From the NCBI RefSeq assembly GCF_036057275.1, contig NZ_CP107945.1:8246001-8310000 (forward strand): a stretch of DNA of 64,000 nt. Reading direction: 5' to 3'. The stretch's first letter is position 1; the number at the start of each line of letters is the position of its first letter. This document shows positions 8,264-17,051 of this stretch, in pieces. The stretch is from Streptomyces sp. NBC_00390. GTDB lineage: Bacteria > Actinomycetota > Actinomycetes > Streptomycetales > Streptomycetaceae. A program made the translations under genes and the position numbers. The notes beneath the pieces were generated by a model. It saw only the letters and a program-made list of their open reading frames with translations, was not told the DNA's origin and did no database searches.

Positions 8264-10765
8264 ATGGCAACGCAACCGAGGCGCAGGGAGATGGACCGGG
8301 AGTACTGGCGCGGCGTACTGAAAGCCGGCGGTTTCACCCCCGCCCCGCGCTTCACCCCCCACCCGGTGACCGGAGTGGGCCAGTACGAGACACCGGCCCC
8401 CGACCACACCGTGACCGGGCTGCTCCGGCTGGCGGGCGAGCTGGCGGTGCCGCTCAGTTCGGTCCTTCTGGCCGCGCACGCCAAGGTGATCGCGGCACTG
8501 TCCGGCGAACAGGAGATCACCACCGGCTACACCACTGAGGGCGGCACCCTGCTGCCGTGCCGGCTGACCACCGCACCCGCCTCGTGGCGCCAACTGCTGC
8601 ACCACACCCACCAGGCCGTCGCGGAACTGCTGGCACACCAGGACGTCCCGGCGAAGGACATCGACGCCCTGAGGCGCGAACTGGGCCTGACCGGGCCGTC
8701 GTTCGAGACCGTCTTCGATCCCACCGGCGCCGGCGGCGACCTCACCGGGGAGACCGCACTGCGGGTGGACATCGTTCACCACGACGGCCGGCTCGTACTT
8801 CGGCTGCGCTACCGCACCGAGATGCTCGACGCCGGCAGCGCCGCCCGTATCGCCGGCTATCACCTGACCGCGCTCGCGCTGATCGCCGCCGACCCCGATG
8901 CCGAACACGCACGTCAGAGCCTGCTGTCCGACCAAGAGCTGCGGTTCCAGCTCGAGCAACTGGCCGGACCGGTCCGCAAGTTGCCGAGTGCGCGGGTGCA
9001 TGAGCTGTTCGAGGACCGGGTGCGGATGCATCCGGATGCTGTCGCCGCCGTGCACGCCGAGAGGCAGTGGACCTATGCGGAGCTCAACGCCCGGGCAAAC
9101 ACACTGGCCCGCGCCCTGCTCGCGCGGGGCCTCGGCCGCGAGGACGTCGTCGCGGTGGTGACCGAACGCAACCTCAACTGGCTGGCCGCCGTCATCGCGG
9201 TCTTCAAAGCCGGAGGTGTCTACCTCCCCATCGAGCCGCACTTCCCGGCCGAACGCATCGCTGCCACCCTCTCCCGCGCCCAATGCACCCTGGTGCTCAC
9301 CGAACCCGGCAGCACCACCACCCTCGACCAGGCACTCGACTCTCTGCCCGCAGTCGAGAGGCTCTTCGTCGAGGCGGCCTACGAAGAAGACCACTCCGCC
9401 GATGATCCCGGCATCCACGTCACGCCCGACCAGCTCGCCTACATCTACTTCACCTCCGGCTCCACTGGCGCGCCGAAGGGCGCGATGTGTGAACACGCAG
9501 GCATGCTCAACCACCTCTACGCCAAGATCGACGACCTCAAGGTCGGCGAGGGACAGGTGGTGGCCCAGACCGCGCCGCAGTGCTTCGACATCTCCCTGTG
9601 GCAACTTCTCTGTGCGCTGCTGGTCGGCGGACGGACCCTGCTGGTTGAACAGGACGCCATCCTCGACGCCCCCCGCTTCCTCGACACCATCACCGACGGC
9701 AAGGTCAACGTCCTGCAGGTCGTGCCCTCCTACCTCGAAGCCCTCCTGACCGAGCTCGAACAGCGCCCCCGCACGCTGCCCGGCCTGCGGTACGTGTCGG
9801 TCACCGGCGAGGCGCTGAAGAAGGAACTCGCCGAGCGCTGGTTCACCGCCCAGCCCCAGATCCAGCTGGTCAACGCCTACGGGCTCACCGAGACCTCCGA
9901 CGACACCAACCACGACGTCATGGACCGGGCGCCGGAGCACATCCTGCTCGGCCGCCCGGTGAACAACGTGCACATCTACGTCGTCGACGAACACCTCACA
10001 CCGGTGCCACTGGGTGCCCCGGGTGTGATCGCGTTCTCCGGAGTCTGTGTCGGCCGCGGTTACATCAACGACCCCGAACGCACACAGGCGGCCTACCTGG
10101 CCGATCCGCACCGCGAAGGCATGCGGCTCTACCTCGGCGGCGACTACGGCCGCTGGCACCCTTCGGGGAAGCTGGAGTTCCTCGGCCGCCGCGACGCCCA
10201 GGTCAAGATCCGCGGGTTCCGGATCGAGATCGGCGAGATCGAAAACACCCTGCTGCGCCTCCCCGGCATCCGCGACGGCGCGGTGGTGGTGGCCGAACGC
10301 GCCGACCGGAGCAAGCACCTCGTCGCCTTCTACTGCGGCCCCGAGCCCCTCGACACCCAGGCCCTTACCGACCGGCTCGCCGCGTCGCTGCCCGCCTACA
10401 TGGTCCCCTCCGCCTTCCACTGGAGCGAAAGCCTGCCGCTGACCGCCAACAGCAAGATCGACAAGAAGGCACTGGTGGCGCTCGCCGCGGAACTCGGCAC
10501 CACCGAGGACGACCACGAGCCGCCGGCCACACCGACCGAGCAGCGGCTGGCGGCCGCCTGGGGACACGTCCTCGGCGTCCCACCGGAGAGCATCGGACGC
10601 CGCGACCACTTCTTCGACCGCGGCGGCACCTCCCTCTCGGCGGTGAAGCTCGCCATCGCCATGGACCGCGCCGTGACCCTGGGGGACGTCACCGCACATC
10701 CGGTGCTCACCGACCTCGCCGCCCTGGTCGACAACGGACCCAGCGCCACGCAACCGGACCACTGA
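8264..10765 (+). CDS. Free-standing C*-A-T NRPS protein, predicted to activate L-Dap
   Basis: An 833-residue NRPS protein. Residues 1-225 look like the C-terminal part of a condensation domain; no HHxxxDG motif is present, so this part is probably catalytically dead. The adenylation domain (about 245-740) has YFTSGSTGAPKG (395-406), FDISLWQ (441-447), NAYGLTET (537-544), GRRDAQVKIRG (641-651) and the catalytic Lys731 in NSKIDKKAL. The carrier domain has GGTSL with Ser790. By manual alignment to PheA the ten-residue specificity code is D-I-W-Q-S-T-A-D-D-K; two adjacent aspartates fit a basic substrate such as Dap. ATP-dependent loading of its own T domain, and transfer to the T domain of the upstream membrane protein, is inferred. 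Same operon, 39-bp gap upstream and 34-bp gap downstream. Confidence 0.85.
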   Translation: MATQPRRREMDREYWRGVLKAGGFTPAPRFTPHPVTGVGQYETPAPDHTVTGLLRLAGELAVPLSSVLLAAHAKVIAALSGEQEITTGYTTEGGTLLPCRLTTAPASWRQLLHHTHQAVAELLAHQDVPAKDIDALRRELGLTGPSFETVFDPTGAGGDLTGETALRVDIVHHDGRLVLRLRYRTEMLDAGSAARIAGYHLTALALIAADPDAEHARQSLLSDQELRFQLEQLAGPVRKLPSARVHELFEDRVRMHPDAVAAVHAERQWTYAELNARANTLARALLARGLGREDVVAVVTERNLNWLAAVIAVFKAGGVYLPIEPHFPAERIAATLSRAQCTLVLTEPGSTTTLDQALDSLPAVERLFVEAAYEEDHSADDPGIHVTPDQLAYIYFTSGSTGAPKGAMCEHAGMLNHLYAKIDDLKVGEGQVVAQTAPQCFDISLWQLLCALLVGGRTLLVEQDAILDAPRFLDTITDGKVNVLQVVPSYLEALLTELEQRPRTLPGLRYVSVTGEALKKELAERWFTAQPQIQLVNAYGLTETSDDTNHDVMDRAPEHILLGRPVNNVHIYVVDEHLTPVPLGAPGVIAFSGVCVGRGYINDPERTQAAYLADPHREGMRLYLGGDYGRWHPSGKLEFLGRRDAQVKIRGFRIEIGEIENTLLRLPGIRDGAVVVAERADRSKHLVAFYCGPEPLDTQALTDRLAASLPAYMVPSAFHWSESLPLTANSKIDKKALVALAAELGTTEDDHEPPATPTEQRLAAAWGHVLGVPPESIGRRDHFFDRGGTSLSAVKLAIAMDRAVTLGDVTAHPVLTDLAALVDNGPSATQPDH

Positions 10766-10799
10766 CCACCTTCTGAACCACATCGAAAGGAAAAGCACC

Positions 10800-11804
10800 A
10801 TGCCGTATCCGATGCCGGCGTCCCTGCTCGAGGCGGACCTGCACCCCGGCAAACCCCCGATCCTGCACACCGTCACCCCCGACGACGCGCCGGCCTGGGC
10901 GGCCGAACACCACCACGCGCTGCGCACCCTCGTCACCGAACACGGCGCACTCCTCATCCGCGGCCTGCACCTGCGCGACGCGGAACAGGCCGGCGCCGTC
11001 CTCCACCACCTGGCCCCGGCCCCGATGACCGACAGGGAAGCCTTCGCGTCCCGCCAGACCTACACCCCGGGCGTGTACTCCTCCTCGGCATGGCCGCCGA
11101 ACCAGCAGATGTGCATGCACCACGAACTCAGCTACGCCCTCCGGCCCCCCGGCCTGATGCTGTTCGCCTGCCTGACCGCCACCACCGCCGGCGGAGCCAC
11201 TGCCATCGCCGACGCCTCCACCGTCCTTCAAGCACTGCCCACCGAGCTGGTCCGCCGCTTCGAACAGGAAGGCTGGCTGCTCACCCGCACCTACAACGAC
11301 GAGATCGGTATCTCCTACGCCGAGGCCTTCGGCACCGACGACCGCACCGCCATCGAGGACTACTGCCGCACCCACGCCATCGACTTCGCATGGCAGAGCG
11401 ACGGCAGCCTGAGCACCCGCCAGCGCCGCCCCGCCGTGACGGCCCACCCGGTCACCGGCCGCCGCTGCTGGTTCAACCAGATCGCCTTCCTCAACGAGTG
11501 GACGATCGAACCCGAAATCCGCGAGTACCTCATCGACATCCACGGCCCCGACCAACTGCCGTTCAACACCCGCTTCGGCGAAGGCGACCCGATCGGCGAG
11601 GACATCATCCGGCTCCTGAGCGACACCTACACCGCCCACACCACCCGCGAACCATGGCAGCCAGGCGACCTCATGCTCGTGGACAACCTGCGCACCGCCC
11701 ACAGCAGGGAGGCCTACGAGGGACCCCGCGAAGTACTCGTTGCCATGGCCGAGCCGCTGCACCTGACCGACTGCACGCCGACCCCCGAAGTGAGCCCCCG
11801 ATGA
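10800..11804 (+). CDS. TauD/SyrP-like Fe(II)/2-oxoglutarate oxygenase
   Basis: A 334-residue non-haem iron dioxygenase. The metal site is visible as His107-x-Glu109 (MHHELSY) and His301 (RTAHSREAY); Arg310 (GPREVLV) is the expected 2-oxoglutarate anchor. The HxE variant of the facial triad is shared with VioC- and AsnO-type amino-acid beta-hydroxylases, and the GGATAIAD segment is typical of the SyrP-like group. GAAAGGA precedes the ATG and the stop overlaps the next start (ATGA). In this operon it could hydroxylate Dap, either free, carrier-bound or in the polymer; which of these cannot be told from the sequence. Confidence 0.8.
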   Translation: MPYPMPASLLEADLHPGKPPILHTVTPDDAPAWAAEHHHALRTLVTEHGALLIRGLHLRDAEQAGAVLHHLAPAPMTDREAFASRQTYTPGVYSSSAWPPNQQMCMHHELSYALRPPGLMLFACLTATTAGGATAIADASTVLQALPTELVRRFEQEGWLLTRTYNDEIGISYAEAFGTDDRTAIEDYCRTHAIDFAWQSDGSLSTRQRRPAVTAHPVTGRRCWFNQIAFLNEWTIEPEIREYLIDIHGPDQLPFNTRFGEGDPIGEDIIRLLSDTYTAHTTREPWQPGDLMLVDNLRTAHSREAYEGPREVLVAMAEPLHLTDCTPTPEVSPR

Positions 11805-12871
11805 CCGCCCAGCGCCCTCCCGCCACGCAGCCCCCCATGCCTCAGCCGCCCACCGTGCCACCGTTCGCAGTGATCTCCGGCGCCCAGGTCCAGCACGCCC
11901 TCAAGGACCGGGAAAAGCAGATCGTGGACCTCATCGAGGCCACCTACCGGCTGCACGCCGCCGGAGAGTCGGTCAACCCCCCCTCCTACTTCCTGCGCTT
12001 CCCCGACCGTCCCTCCTCCCGGATCATCGCCCTGCCCGCCTCGATCGGCGGCCAGGTGCGCGTCGACGGCGTCAAATGGATCTCCAGCTTCCCCGGCAAC
12101 GTCCAGGCCGGCATCCCGCGCGCCTCGGCCGTGCTCATCCTCAACGACCACGACACCGGCTACCCCTTCGCCTGCCTGGAAAGCTCCATCATCAGCGCCA
12201 CCAGAACCGCCGCATCCGCGGCACTGGCCGCCGACCACCTCACCCGCAACCGGCAACGCCCCACCCGCATCGGGTTCTTCGGCACGGGCCTGATCGCCCG
12301 CTACATCCACACCTTCCTGACGGCCGTGGGCTGGTCCTTCGACGAGACGGGCGTCCACGACCTGTCCGCCGACAGTGCCGCCGGCTTCCGCGACTACGTC
12401 CAGCAGACCGGCGCCGGCGGGCAGATCACCGTGTACGACGGCGCCGAGGAGCTCATCCGCTCCAGCGACCTCGTCGTCTTCGCCACCATCGCGGGCGAGC
12501 CACACATCAGCGACCCGGCATGGTTCGACCACAACCCCCTTGTCCTGCACGTCTCCCTGCGCGACCTCGCGCCCGAGATCATCCTCGCCTCGACCAACAT
12601 CGTCGACGACGTCGAACACTGCCTCAAAGCCAACACCTCACCGCACCTCGCCGAACAGCTCACCGGCAACCGCGACTTCCTGAACGGCACACTCGCCGAC
12701 GTCATGAGCCGACGAGTGACACCCCCCACCGACCGGCCACTGGTGTTCTCACCCTTCGGCCTCGGAGTACTCGACCTCGCCGTCGGCAAATTCGTCCACG
12801 ACGAGACGGTCCGCTCCGGGCAGCTCCACGTCATCGAGGACTTCTTCCACGACCTGAGCCGGCACGGATGA
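11801..12871 (+). CDS. SbnB-like dehydrogenase of L-Dap biosynthesis
   Basis: A 356-residue member of the ornithine cyclodeaminase / mu-crystallin family. SbnB proteins oxidatively cleave N-(1-amino-1-carboxy-2-ethyl)glutamate, with NAD+, to L-Dap and 2-oxoglutarate. The Rossmann dinucleotide loop is GFFGTGLIAR (158-167). The N-terminal dimer region has YFLRFPDRPSSRIIALPA and WISSFPGN, as in SbnB rather than true ornithine cyclodeaminases. The start ATG at 11801 shares four bases with the end of the oxygenase gene, so the two are translationally coupled. With the SbnA-like enzyme it closes the two-step Dap pathway; the 2-oxoglutarate released is also the co-substrate of the neighbouring oxygenase. 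Confidence 0.85.
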   Translation: MTAQRPPATQPPMPQPPTVPPFAVISGAQVQHALKDREKQIVDLIEATYRLHAAGESVNPPSYFLRFPDRPSSRIIALPASIGGQVRVDGVKWISSFPGNVQAGIPRASAVLILNDHDTGYPFACLESSIISATRTAASAALAADHLTRNRQRPTRIGFFGTGLIARYIHTFLTAVGWSFDETGVHDLSADSAAGFRDYVQQTGAGGQITVYDGAEELIRSSDLVVFATIAGEPHISDPAWFDHNPLVLHVSLRDLAPEIILASTNIVDDVEHCLKANTSPHLAEQLTGNRDFLNGTLADVMSRRVTPPTDRPLVFSPFGLGVLDLAVGKFVHDETVRSGQLHVIEDFFHDLSRHG

Positions 12872-13237
12872 CCGGCCCACAGCACCCTGCCGCGGAGGAG
12901 GACGCCAACGGGCTGTCGTATCCGCTGCCGAAGGCCGGAAGCAGGGTGCTCGGCGGCTGGGACAGGCATCGACGCTGCCCCTTGTGGTCGGCGTGGACCA
13001 CCGCCCTGTAGATCAGCCGTCCGGGACCGGAGGTGCAGGGTTCGGTGAAGCCGGGGCGCCGTTCTGGTCCACCGCGCCAGGACGGTCGCCCGCGGCGCGG
13101 GTGGAGTTGTGCGGGCAGGTCCGGGACGAGCAGAGACACGCGAGAGCGGCATGAGGTATGAACTCATGAGGCTGCCGTGCGGCGGGCGGCCGATATACAG
13201 TTCGAAGATCGTATGACTCGACAAGTGGGGGGCTGTC
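12872..13237. other. Region after the Dap operon, no gene seen
   Basis: About 365 bases. GTGGTC and GACCAC form a small perfect stem at about 12983-13000 and could be part of a terminator. I see no coding sequence I can support. Confidence 0.4.
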
Positions 13238-13603
13238 ATGGGGCTGTTCGGGAACGCGCACACCGTAGACCCGGTTTCGGCGCAGCAGGAGTACGCACGG
13301 CTGCTGGGCCAGGGCGAGCAGGTCCACGCCGCGTACCAGCTGATACGCGACGTCGTCATGTTCACCGACCGCCGGCTGATCCTCATCGACAAGCAGGGGA
13401 TCACCGGCAAGAAGGTGGAGTACCACTCCGTCCCGTACCGGAGCATCACGCATTTCGCGGTGGAGACCGCCGGCACCTTCGACCTCGACGCCGAGCTCAA
13501 GCTCTGGATCTCCGGCAGCGCCACGCCGATCCAGAAGACCTTCACCAAAGGCGTCGACATCTACGAGGTGCAGGCGATCCTGACGCAGTTCGTGGCCAGA
13601 TAG
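13238..13603 (+). CDS. Bacterial PH-domain protein (bPH_1 family)
   Basis: A 121-residue soluble protein matching the YvbH-like bacterial pleckstrin-homology family over its whole length: a short helical lead (DPVSAQQEYARLLGQGEQV), then the beta-rich core with MFTDRRLILIDKQG, EYHSVPYRSITHFAVET and DAELKLWISG, ending in a C-terminal helix. Such proteins are small cytoplasmic or membrane-associated proteins with no enzymatic role known. The ATG at 13238 has a GGGGGG-rich stretch as a weak ribosome binding site. It stands alone; neighbours are a decayed dehydrogenase and the Dap operon. Confidence 0.8.
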   Translation: MGLFGNAHTVDPVSAQQEYARLLGQGEQVHAAYQLIRDVVMFTDRRLILIDKQGITGKKVEYHSVPYRSITHFAVETAGTFDLDAELKLWISGSATPIQKTFTKGVDIYEVQAILTQFVAR

Positions 13604-13629
13604 TCGCCGGCATGCGGGCAGCTCGCCGG

Positions 13630-14430
13630 TCAGGGCGGGCTGCACCGCAGGAGTGCCTTGATGGCGTGCCACTCGACCATGGCCTGTTGCGCCTCGGAGG
13701 CCATGTCGAGGGGAGGTCGAGGTCGAGGACCTTGCCGGGGTTGATCTGGCGGTTCCGGATCAGGTGGATCAGCTGCGGCGGGGCCGTCGTGCAGGTGGAC
13801 GTGGGAGAAGAACAGCTCCTGGCCGTCGAGGGCGACGCCGACGCAGCCGACGTGCCCCCGGGCGGGTGGAGCCGATGGCCCGGAGCATCGACTTCTGGGT
13901 GCCGACGGACTCGATGACGGAGCGGGCGCCGAGTCCGCCGATGAGTTCCTTGATCTTGGCGATGCCCCGCCGCCGAGCTCGGTGACGGTGTCGGTGGCGC
14001 CGAACTCGCGGGCGAGCTTCTGCCACGGCTCGTGGCGGCTCATCTTGATGATCCGCTCGGTGGCGGGCACCACGAGCAGGCCGACCACGCCGTCACCGAC
14101 GACGGCGACCGTCTTGCCGGGCCCGGCCTGCGCGGCGAACGCGCCGAACCAGCCGGTGCCCAGCACGTCGGAGGCGGCGAGGAAGCTCGGGATCGGATCA
14201 TCGGCGGGCACACCGGGCGTGGCGACGAGCGTGCAGTCGGCCGGCGGGACCCGCAGCAGCCCAGCCCGAGCGCCGCCCACGAGCTCCTGGTGGACACACG
14301 AGAACCGATTGCCGGCCCCCAGATCTCGCACGGGGTGCCCGGACCGTCACGGGGTCAAGGGCGACGACCGGCACGTCCCCGACGTGCACGCAGCGTGTCG
14401 ACCGTGATGTCAGCCGCGGGCGCGCCGGGC
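13630..14430 (-). pseudogene. Decayed zinc-dependent alcohol dehydrogenase
   Basis: Pieces of a medium-chain dehydrogenase are readable in order on the minus strand: VGDVPVVAL near 14360, the cofactor loop TVAVVGDGVVGLL near 14110, REFGATDTVTELGG near 13990, then after a frameshift IAKIKELIGGLGARSVIESVGT (read at about 13910-13970, quoted here only as landmarks), and finally DMASEAQQAMVEWHAIKALL to the stop at about 13632. The N-terminal catalytic domain is missing and at least two frameshifts are present. The remnant of an MmyB-type regulator at 14594 is probably its former divergent partner. Confidence 0.75.
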
Positions 14431-14593
14431 CCGCGCACGGACCTGGTGGCCCCTGTCCCTCCGGGCCGGAACCCGGCCGGGGACTGCCACCGCAAAGCAA
14501 GGAAACCGCCGTTTCCGGCCGGCAGGGAGTTCTTCTCTAAGGGTGTACCGGCGGTACATCCCAAGGCACGCGCACGCGGCATACGGTCGTGAT

Positions 14594-14692
14594 GTGGACA
14601 ATCGCCAGGAAGTCCGCGAGTTCCGCGTCGTCTCGCGGCGAGTCAAGATCACACCCGAACAGGCCGGACTGCCACGCTTTACTTCCGCATGA
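14594..14692 (+). pseudogene. N-terminal stub of an MmyB-like XRE regulator
   Basis: Reading from GTG at 14594 gives VDNRQEVREF then ITPEQAGLP, the highly conserved N-terminus of Streptomyces MmyB-like helix-turn-helix regulators (normally about 280 residues). After 32 codons it hits a stop within the 3' end of the convergent ABC-transporter gene. It is therefore a truncated relic. Such regulators are commonly divergent from an oxidoreductase gene, matching the decayed dehydrogenase on its left. Confidence 0.7.
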
Positions 14693-17051
14693 TCGCGGGC
14701 TCGTGGCGCCGGAGCAGCAGCGCGATGGCATACCAGAGCACGGCGGAGTACACGACCAACATGCCCATGCTCAGCAGCCATACCCCGGCGGAGTGCTCGA
14801 ACAGCGGGTCGGCGAACTCCTTCTTCGGCACGATCCGGCCGACATCGACGGTCCCCGCCGTGGCCGCGAAGCCCCACCGGCCCGGTACCAGCCACGCCAA
14901 TTGCTCCAGGACCACCACGTCGTACACCTTGACCAGGGCGCCGCAGAAGACGAGCTGGACCATGGTGATGAGCACCAGCATCGGCATGGTGACTTCTTCC
15001 CTGCGCACCTGTGCGGAGACGAGCAGGCCAAGCAGCATCGCGCACGACGACAACAGCGCGATGGCCAGAGTGATTTCGATGAGTGGCGCCAGCAGGACGC
15101 CCTTGCCACCGGGCGCGCTGAGATCGACGCCGAGGAGTCCGACGAGGGTCATGACGACGGCTTGGACGACCGTGACCAGGCCCAGCACCACCACTTTGGA
15201 CATCAGATAGGCGAACCGGGAGAGCCCGACGGCGCGCTCCCGCCGGTAGATGACGCGCTCCTTGACGAGTTCGCGCACCGCGTTCGCCGTTCCGGTCAGG
15301 ACCGCGCCCACGCACAGGACGAGCAGGGCCTTGTTCACGGTGTCCAGGGTGAGTTTGCTGCCGGCCATGACCCGGGCCATGGCACCTATCCCGAACGGCA
15401 GCCCGACCATGATGATGATGAAGGTCCGGTCGGTACTCAGCACGGTCGCGTAACGCCGTACGAGGGTCCGCAGTTGGGCGAACCAGCTCTGCGACTTGGG
15501 CGGCGGCGTGAAACTTTGTGGTCGCCGCTCGCGGACGAGGCGGGGCTGCGCGCTTGTGGCGACGTACTGGCGGTGGAAAGGCGATGCGCGGTATTCGGCC
15601 CCCCAGTCACGGCCGCGGTCGTTCTCGAACGCCTCGAAGGCCTCGGGCCACTTCTCGAAGCCGAAGAAGGCAAGGGCATCCTCGGGCACGCCGTAGTAGG
15701 CGATCCGGCCGCCGGGCGCCATCACGAGCAACCGGTCGCAGACTTCGAGGTTGAGCACGCTGTGGGTGACGACGATGAGGGTGCGGCCGTCGTCGGCGAG
15801 CCCGCGCAGCATGTGCATCACCGAGCGGTCCATGCCGGGATCGAGGCCGGACGTGGGTTCGTCGAGGAAGAGCAGCGACGGTTTGGTGAGCAGCTCCAGG
15901 GCGACGCTGACACGCTTGCGCTGGCCCCCGGAGAGACTGTGGATGGGCTGGTCCGCACGCTGCTCCAGGCCCAGCTCACGGATGACCTCCTCGACCCGCG
16001 CCTCGCGCTCCTCGGGCGAGCTGTCCCCGGGGAAGCGCAGTTCGGCCGCGTATCCAAGGGCCCCGCGCACGGTGAGCTGGAGGTGCAGGATGTCGTCCTG
16101 CGGTACGAGTCCGATGCGCTGCCGCAGTTCGGCGTAGTCGCGGTAAAGGTCACGGCCGTCGTAGAGGACGGTGCCGTCGTCGGCGGGGCGCAGTCCGGTG
16201 AGCGCATTGAGCAGGGTGGACTTTCCGGCGCCGCTCGGTCCCACGACGGCGAGCAAACACTTCTCGCCGACCGGGAAGGACACATGGTCCAGGAGGATCT
16301 TGCGACCACCGTCCACGGTGACGGTGAGATCCTGGACGTCGAGAGACACCTCCCCGGAGTCGACGAACTCCTGCAACTCGTCGCCGACGAGGCAGAACGC
16401 GGAGTGGCCGATGCCGACGATGTCCCCGGGGGAGATCTGGGCCCGGTCGATGCGCTGGCCGTTGAGGTAGGTGCCGTTGTGGCTGCCCACGTCGGCGATC
16501 TCGTACGTACCGTCCGTGAGGTGGCGCAGCTCGGCGTGTCTGCGGGAGACGATGAGATCATTGATGACGAGGTCGTTGTCCTCGGCGCGGCCGATGTGGA
16601 CGGTGCGGGTGGGCAAGGGGCGCACGGTGGTGGGCCGACGGAAGGTCCTGGTGGCCGAGGGCGTGGAGACGGCGGAGGGTCGTCCGTGTTCTGCCTCGGT
16701 GGCGGGGCGTGGGGGAGCGGGCTCGGGTTCGGGCAGCCCGGTGAACATGGCCCGCGGCCCGTCCGCGGGGTTACCGAACCGTACGACGCTGCCGGGACCG
16801 ACGCCCCACTCATGGATGCGCTGGCCTTCGGTGTAGGTGCCGTTGGTGCTGTTCTCGTCCTGGATCGTCCACCGCCCGGCCTCGGAGCGAAGGACGGCGT
16901 GGTGCCAGGACACCCGTGCGTCGTCCAGCACGATCTCGCTCAGGGGGTCGCGTCCGACGTGGTACACGCGGCCCGGATTCATCAGCGTCGAGCCCCCGTC
17001 TGTTTCGAGGATGAGGTCGGGTGCGGTCGGCGCTGCCGGAGGCTCTCCCAT
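14679..17051 (-). CDS. FHA-FHA-ABC transporter fusion (ABCG-like)
   Basis: A 790-residue membrane ABC protein of the white/ABCG layout with two N-terminal phosphothreonine-binding FHA domains. FHA 1 (about 20-95) has HVGRDPLSEIVLDD and STNGTY; FHA 2 (about 150-225) has HIGRAEDNDLVIND and SHNGTY. The nucleotide-binding domain (about 250-480) has Walker A GPSGAGKSTLLNALTG, signature LSGGQRKRVS and Walker B LLFLDEPTSGLD. The C-terminal part (about 560-785) has six hydrophobic segments and would form the half-transporter channel. FHA domains imply control by Ser/Thr kinase signalling. The ATG at 17051 has no clear ribosome binding site. Substrate unknown. The same fusion occurs widely in actinomycetes. 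Confidence 0.9.
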   Translation of the reverse strand: MGEPPAAPTAPDLILETDGGSTLMNPGRVYHVGRDPLSEIVLDDARVSWHHAVLRSEAGRWTIQDENSTNGTYTEGQRIHEWGVGPGSVVRFGNPADGPRAMFTGLPEPEPAPPRPATEAEHGRPSAVSTPSATRTFRRPTTVRPLPTRTVHIGRAEDNDLVINDLIVSRRHAELRHLTDGTYEIADVGSHNGTYLNGQRIDRAQISPGDIVGIGHSAFCLVGDELQEFVDSGEVSLDVQDLTVTVDGGRKILLDHVSFPVGEKCLLAVVGPSGAGKSTLLNALTGLRPADDGTVLYDGRDLYRDYAELRQRIGLVPQDDILHLQLTVRGALGYAAELRFPGDSSPEEREARVEEVIRELGLEQRADQPIHSLSGGQRKRVSVALELLTKPSLLFLDEPTSGLDPGMDRSVMHMLRGLADDGRTLIVVTHSVLNLEVCDRLLVMAPGGRIAYYGVPEDALAFFGFEKWPEAFEAFENDRGRDWGAEYRASPFHRQYVATSAQPRLVRERRPQSFTPPPKSQSWFAQLRTLVRRYATVLSTDRTFIIIMVGLPFGIGAMARVMAGSKLTLDTVNKALLVLCVGAVLTGTANAVRELVKERVIYRRERAVGLSRFAYLMSKVVVLGLVTVVQAVVMTLVGLLGVDLSAPGGKGVLLAPLIEITLAIALLSSCAMLLGLLVSAQVRREEVTMPMLVLITMVQLVFCGALVKVYDVVVLEQLAWLVPGRWGFAATAGTVDVGRIVPKKEFADPLFEHSAGVWLLSMGMLVVYSAVLWYAIALLLRRHEPAIMRK

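Noticed and set aside
7883..10957. A 1024-codon open frame on the minus strand opposite the NRPS genes
   Set aside because: Gly/Val/Arg-rich composition, no recognised domain, and it covers the antisense of the adenylation and carrier domains; long antisense frames are normal in GC-rich coding DNA.
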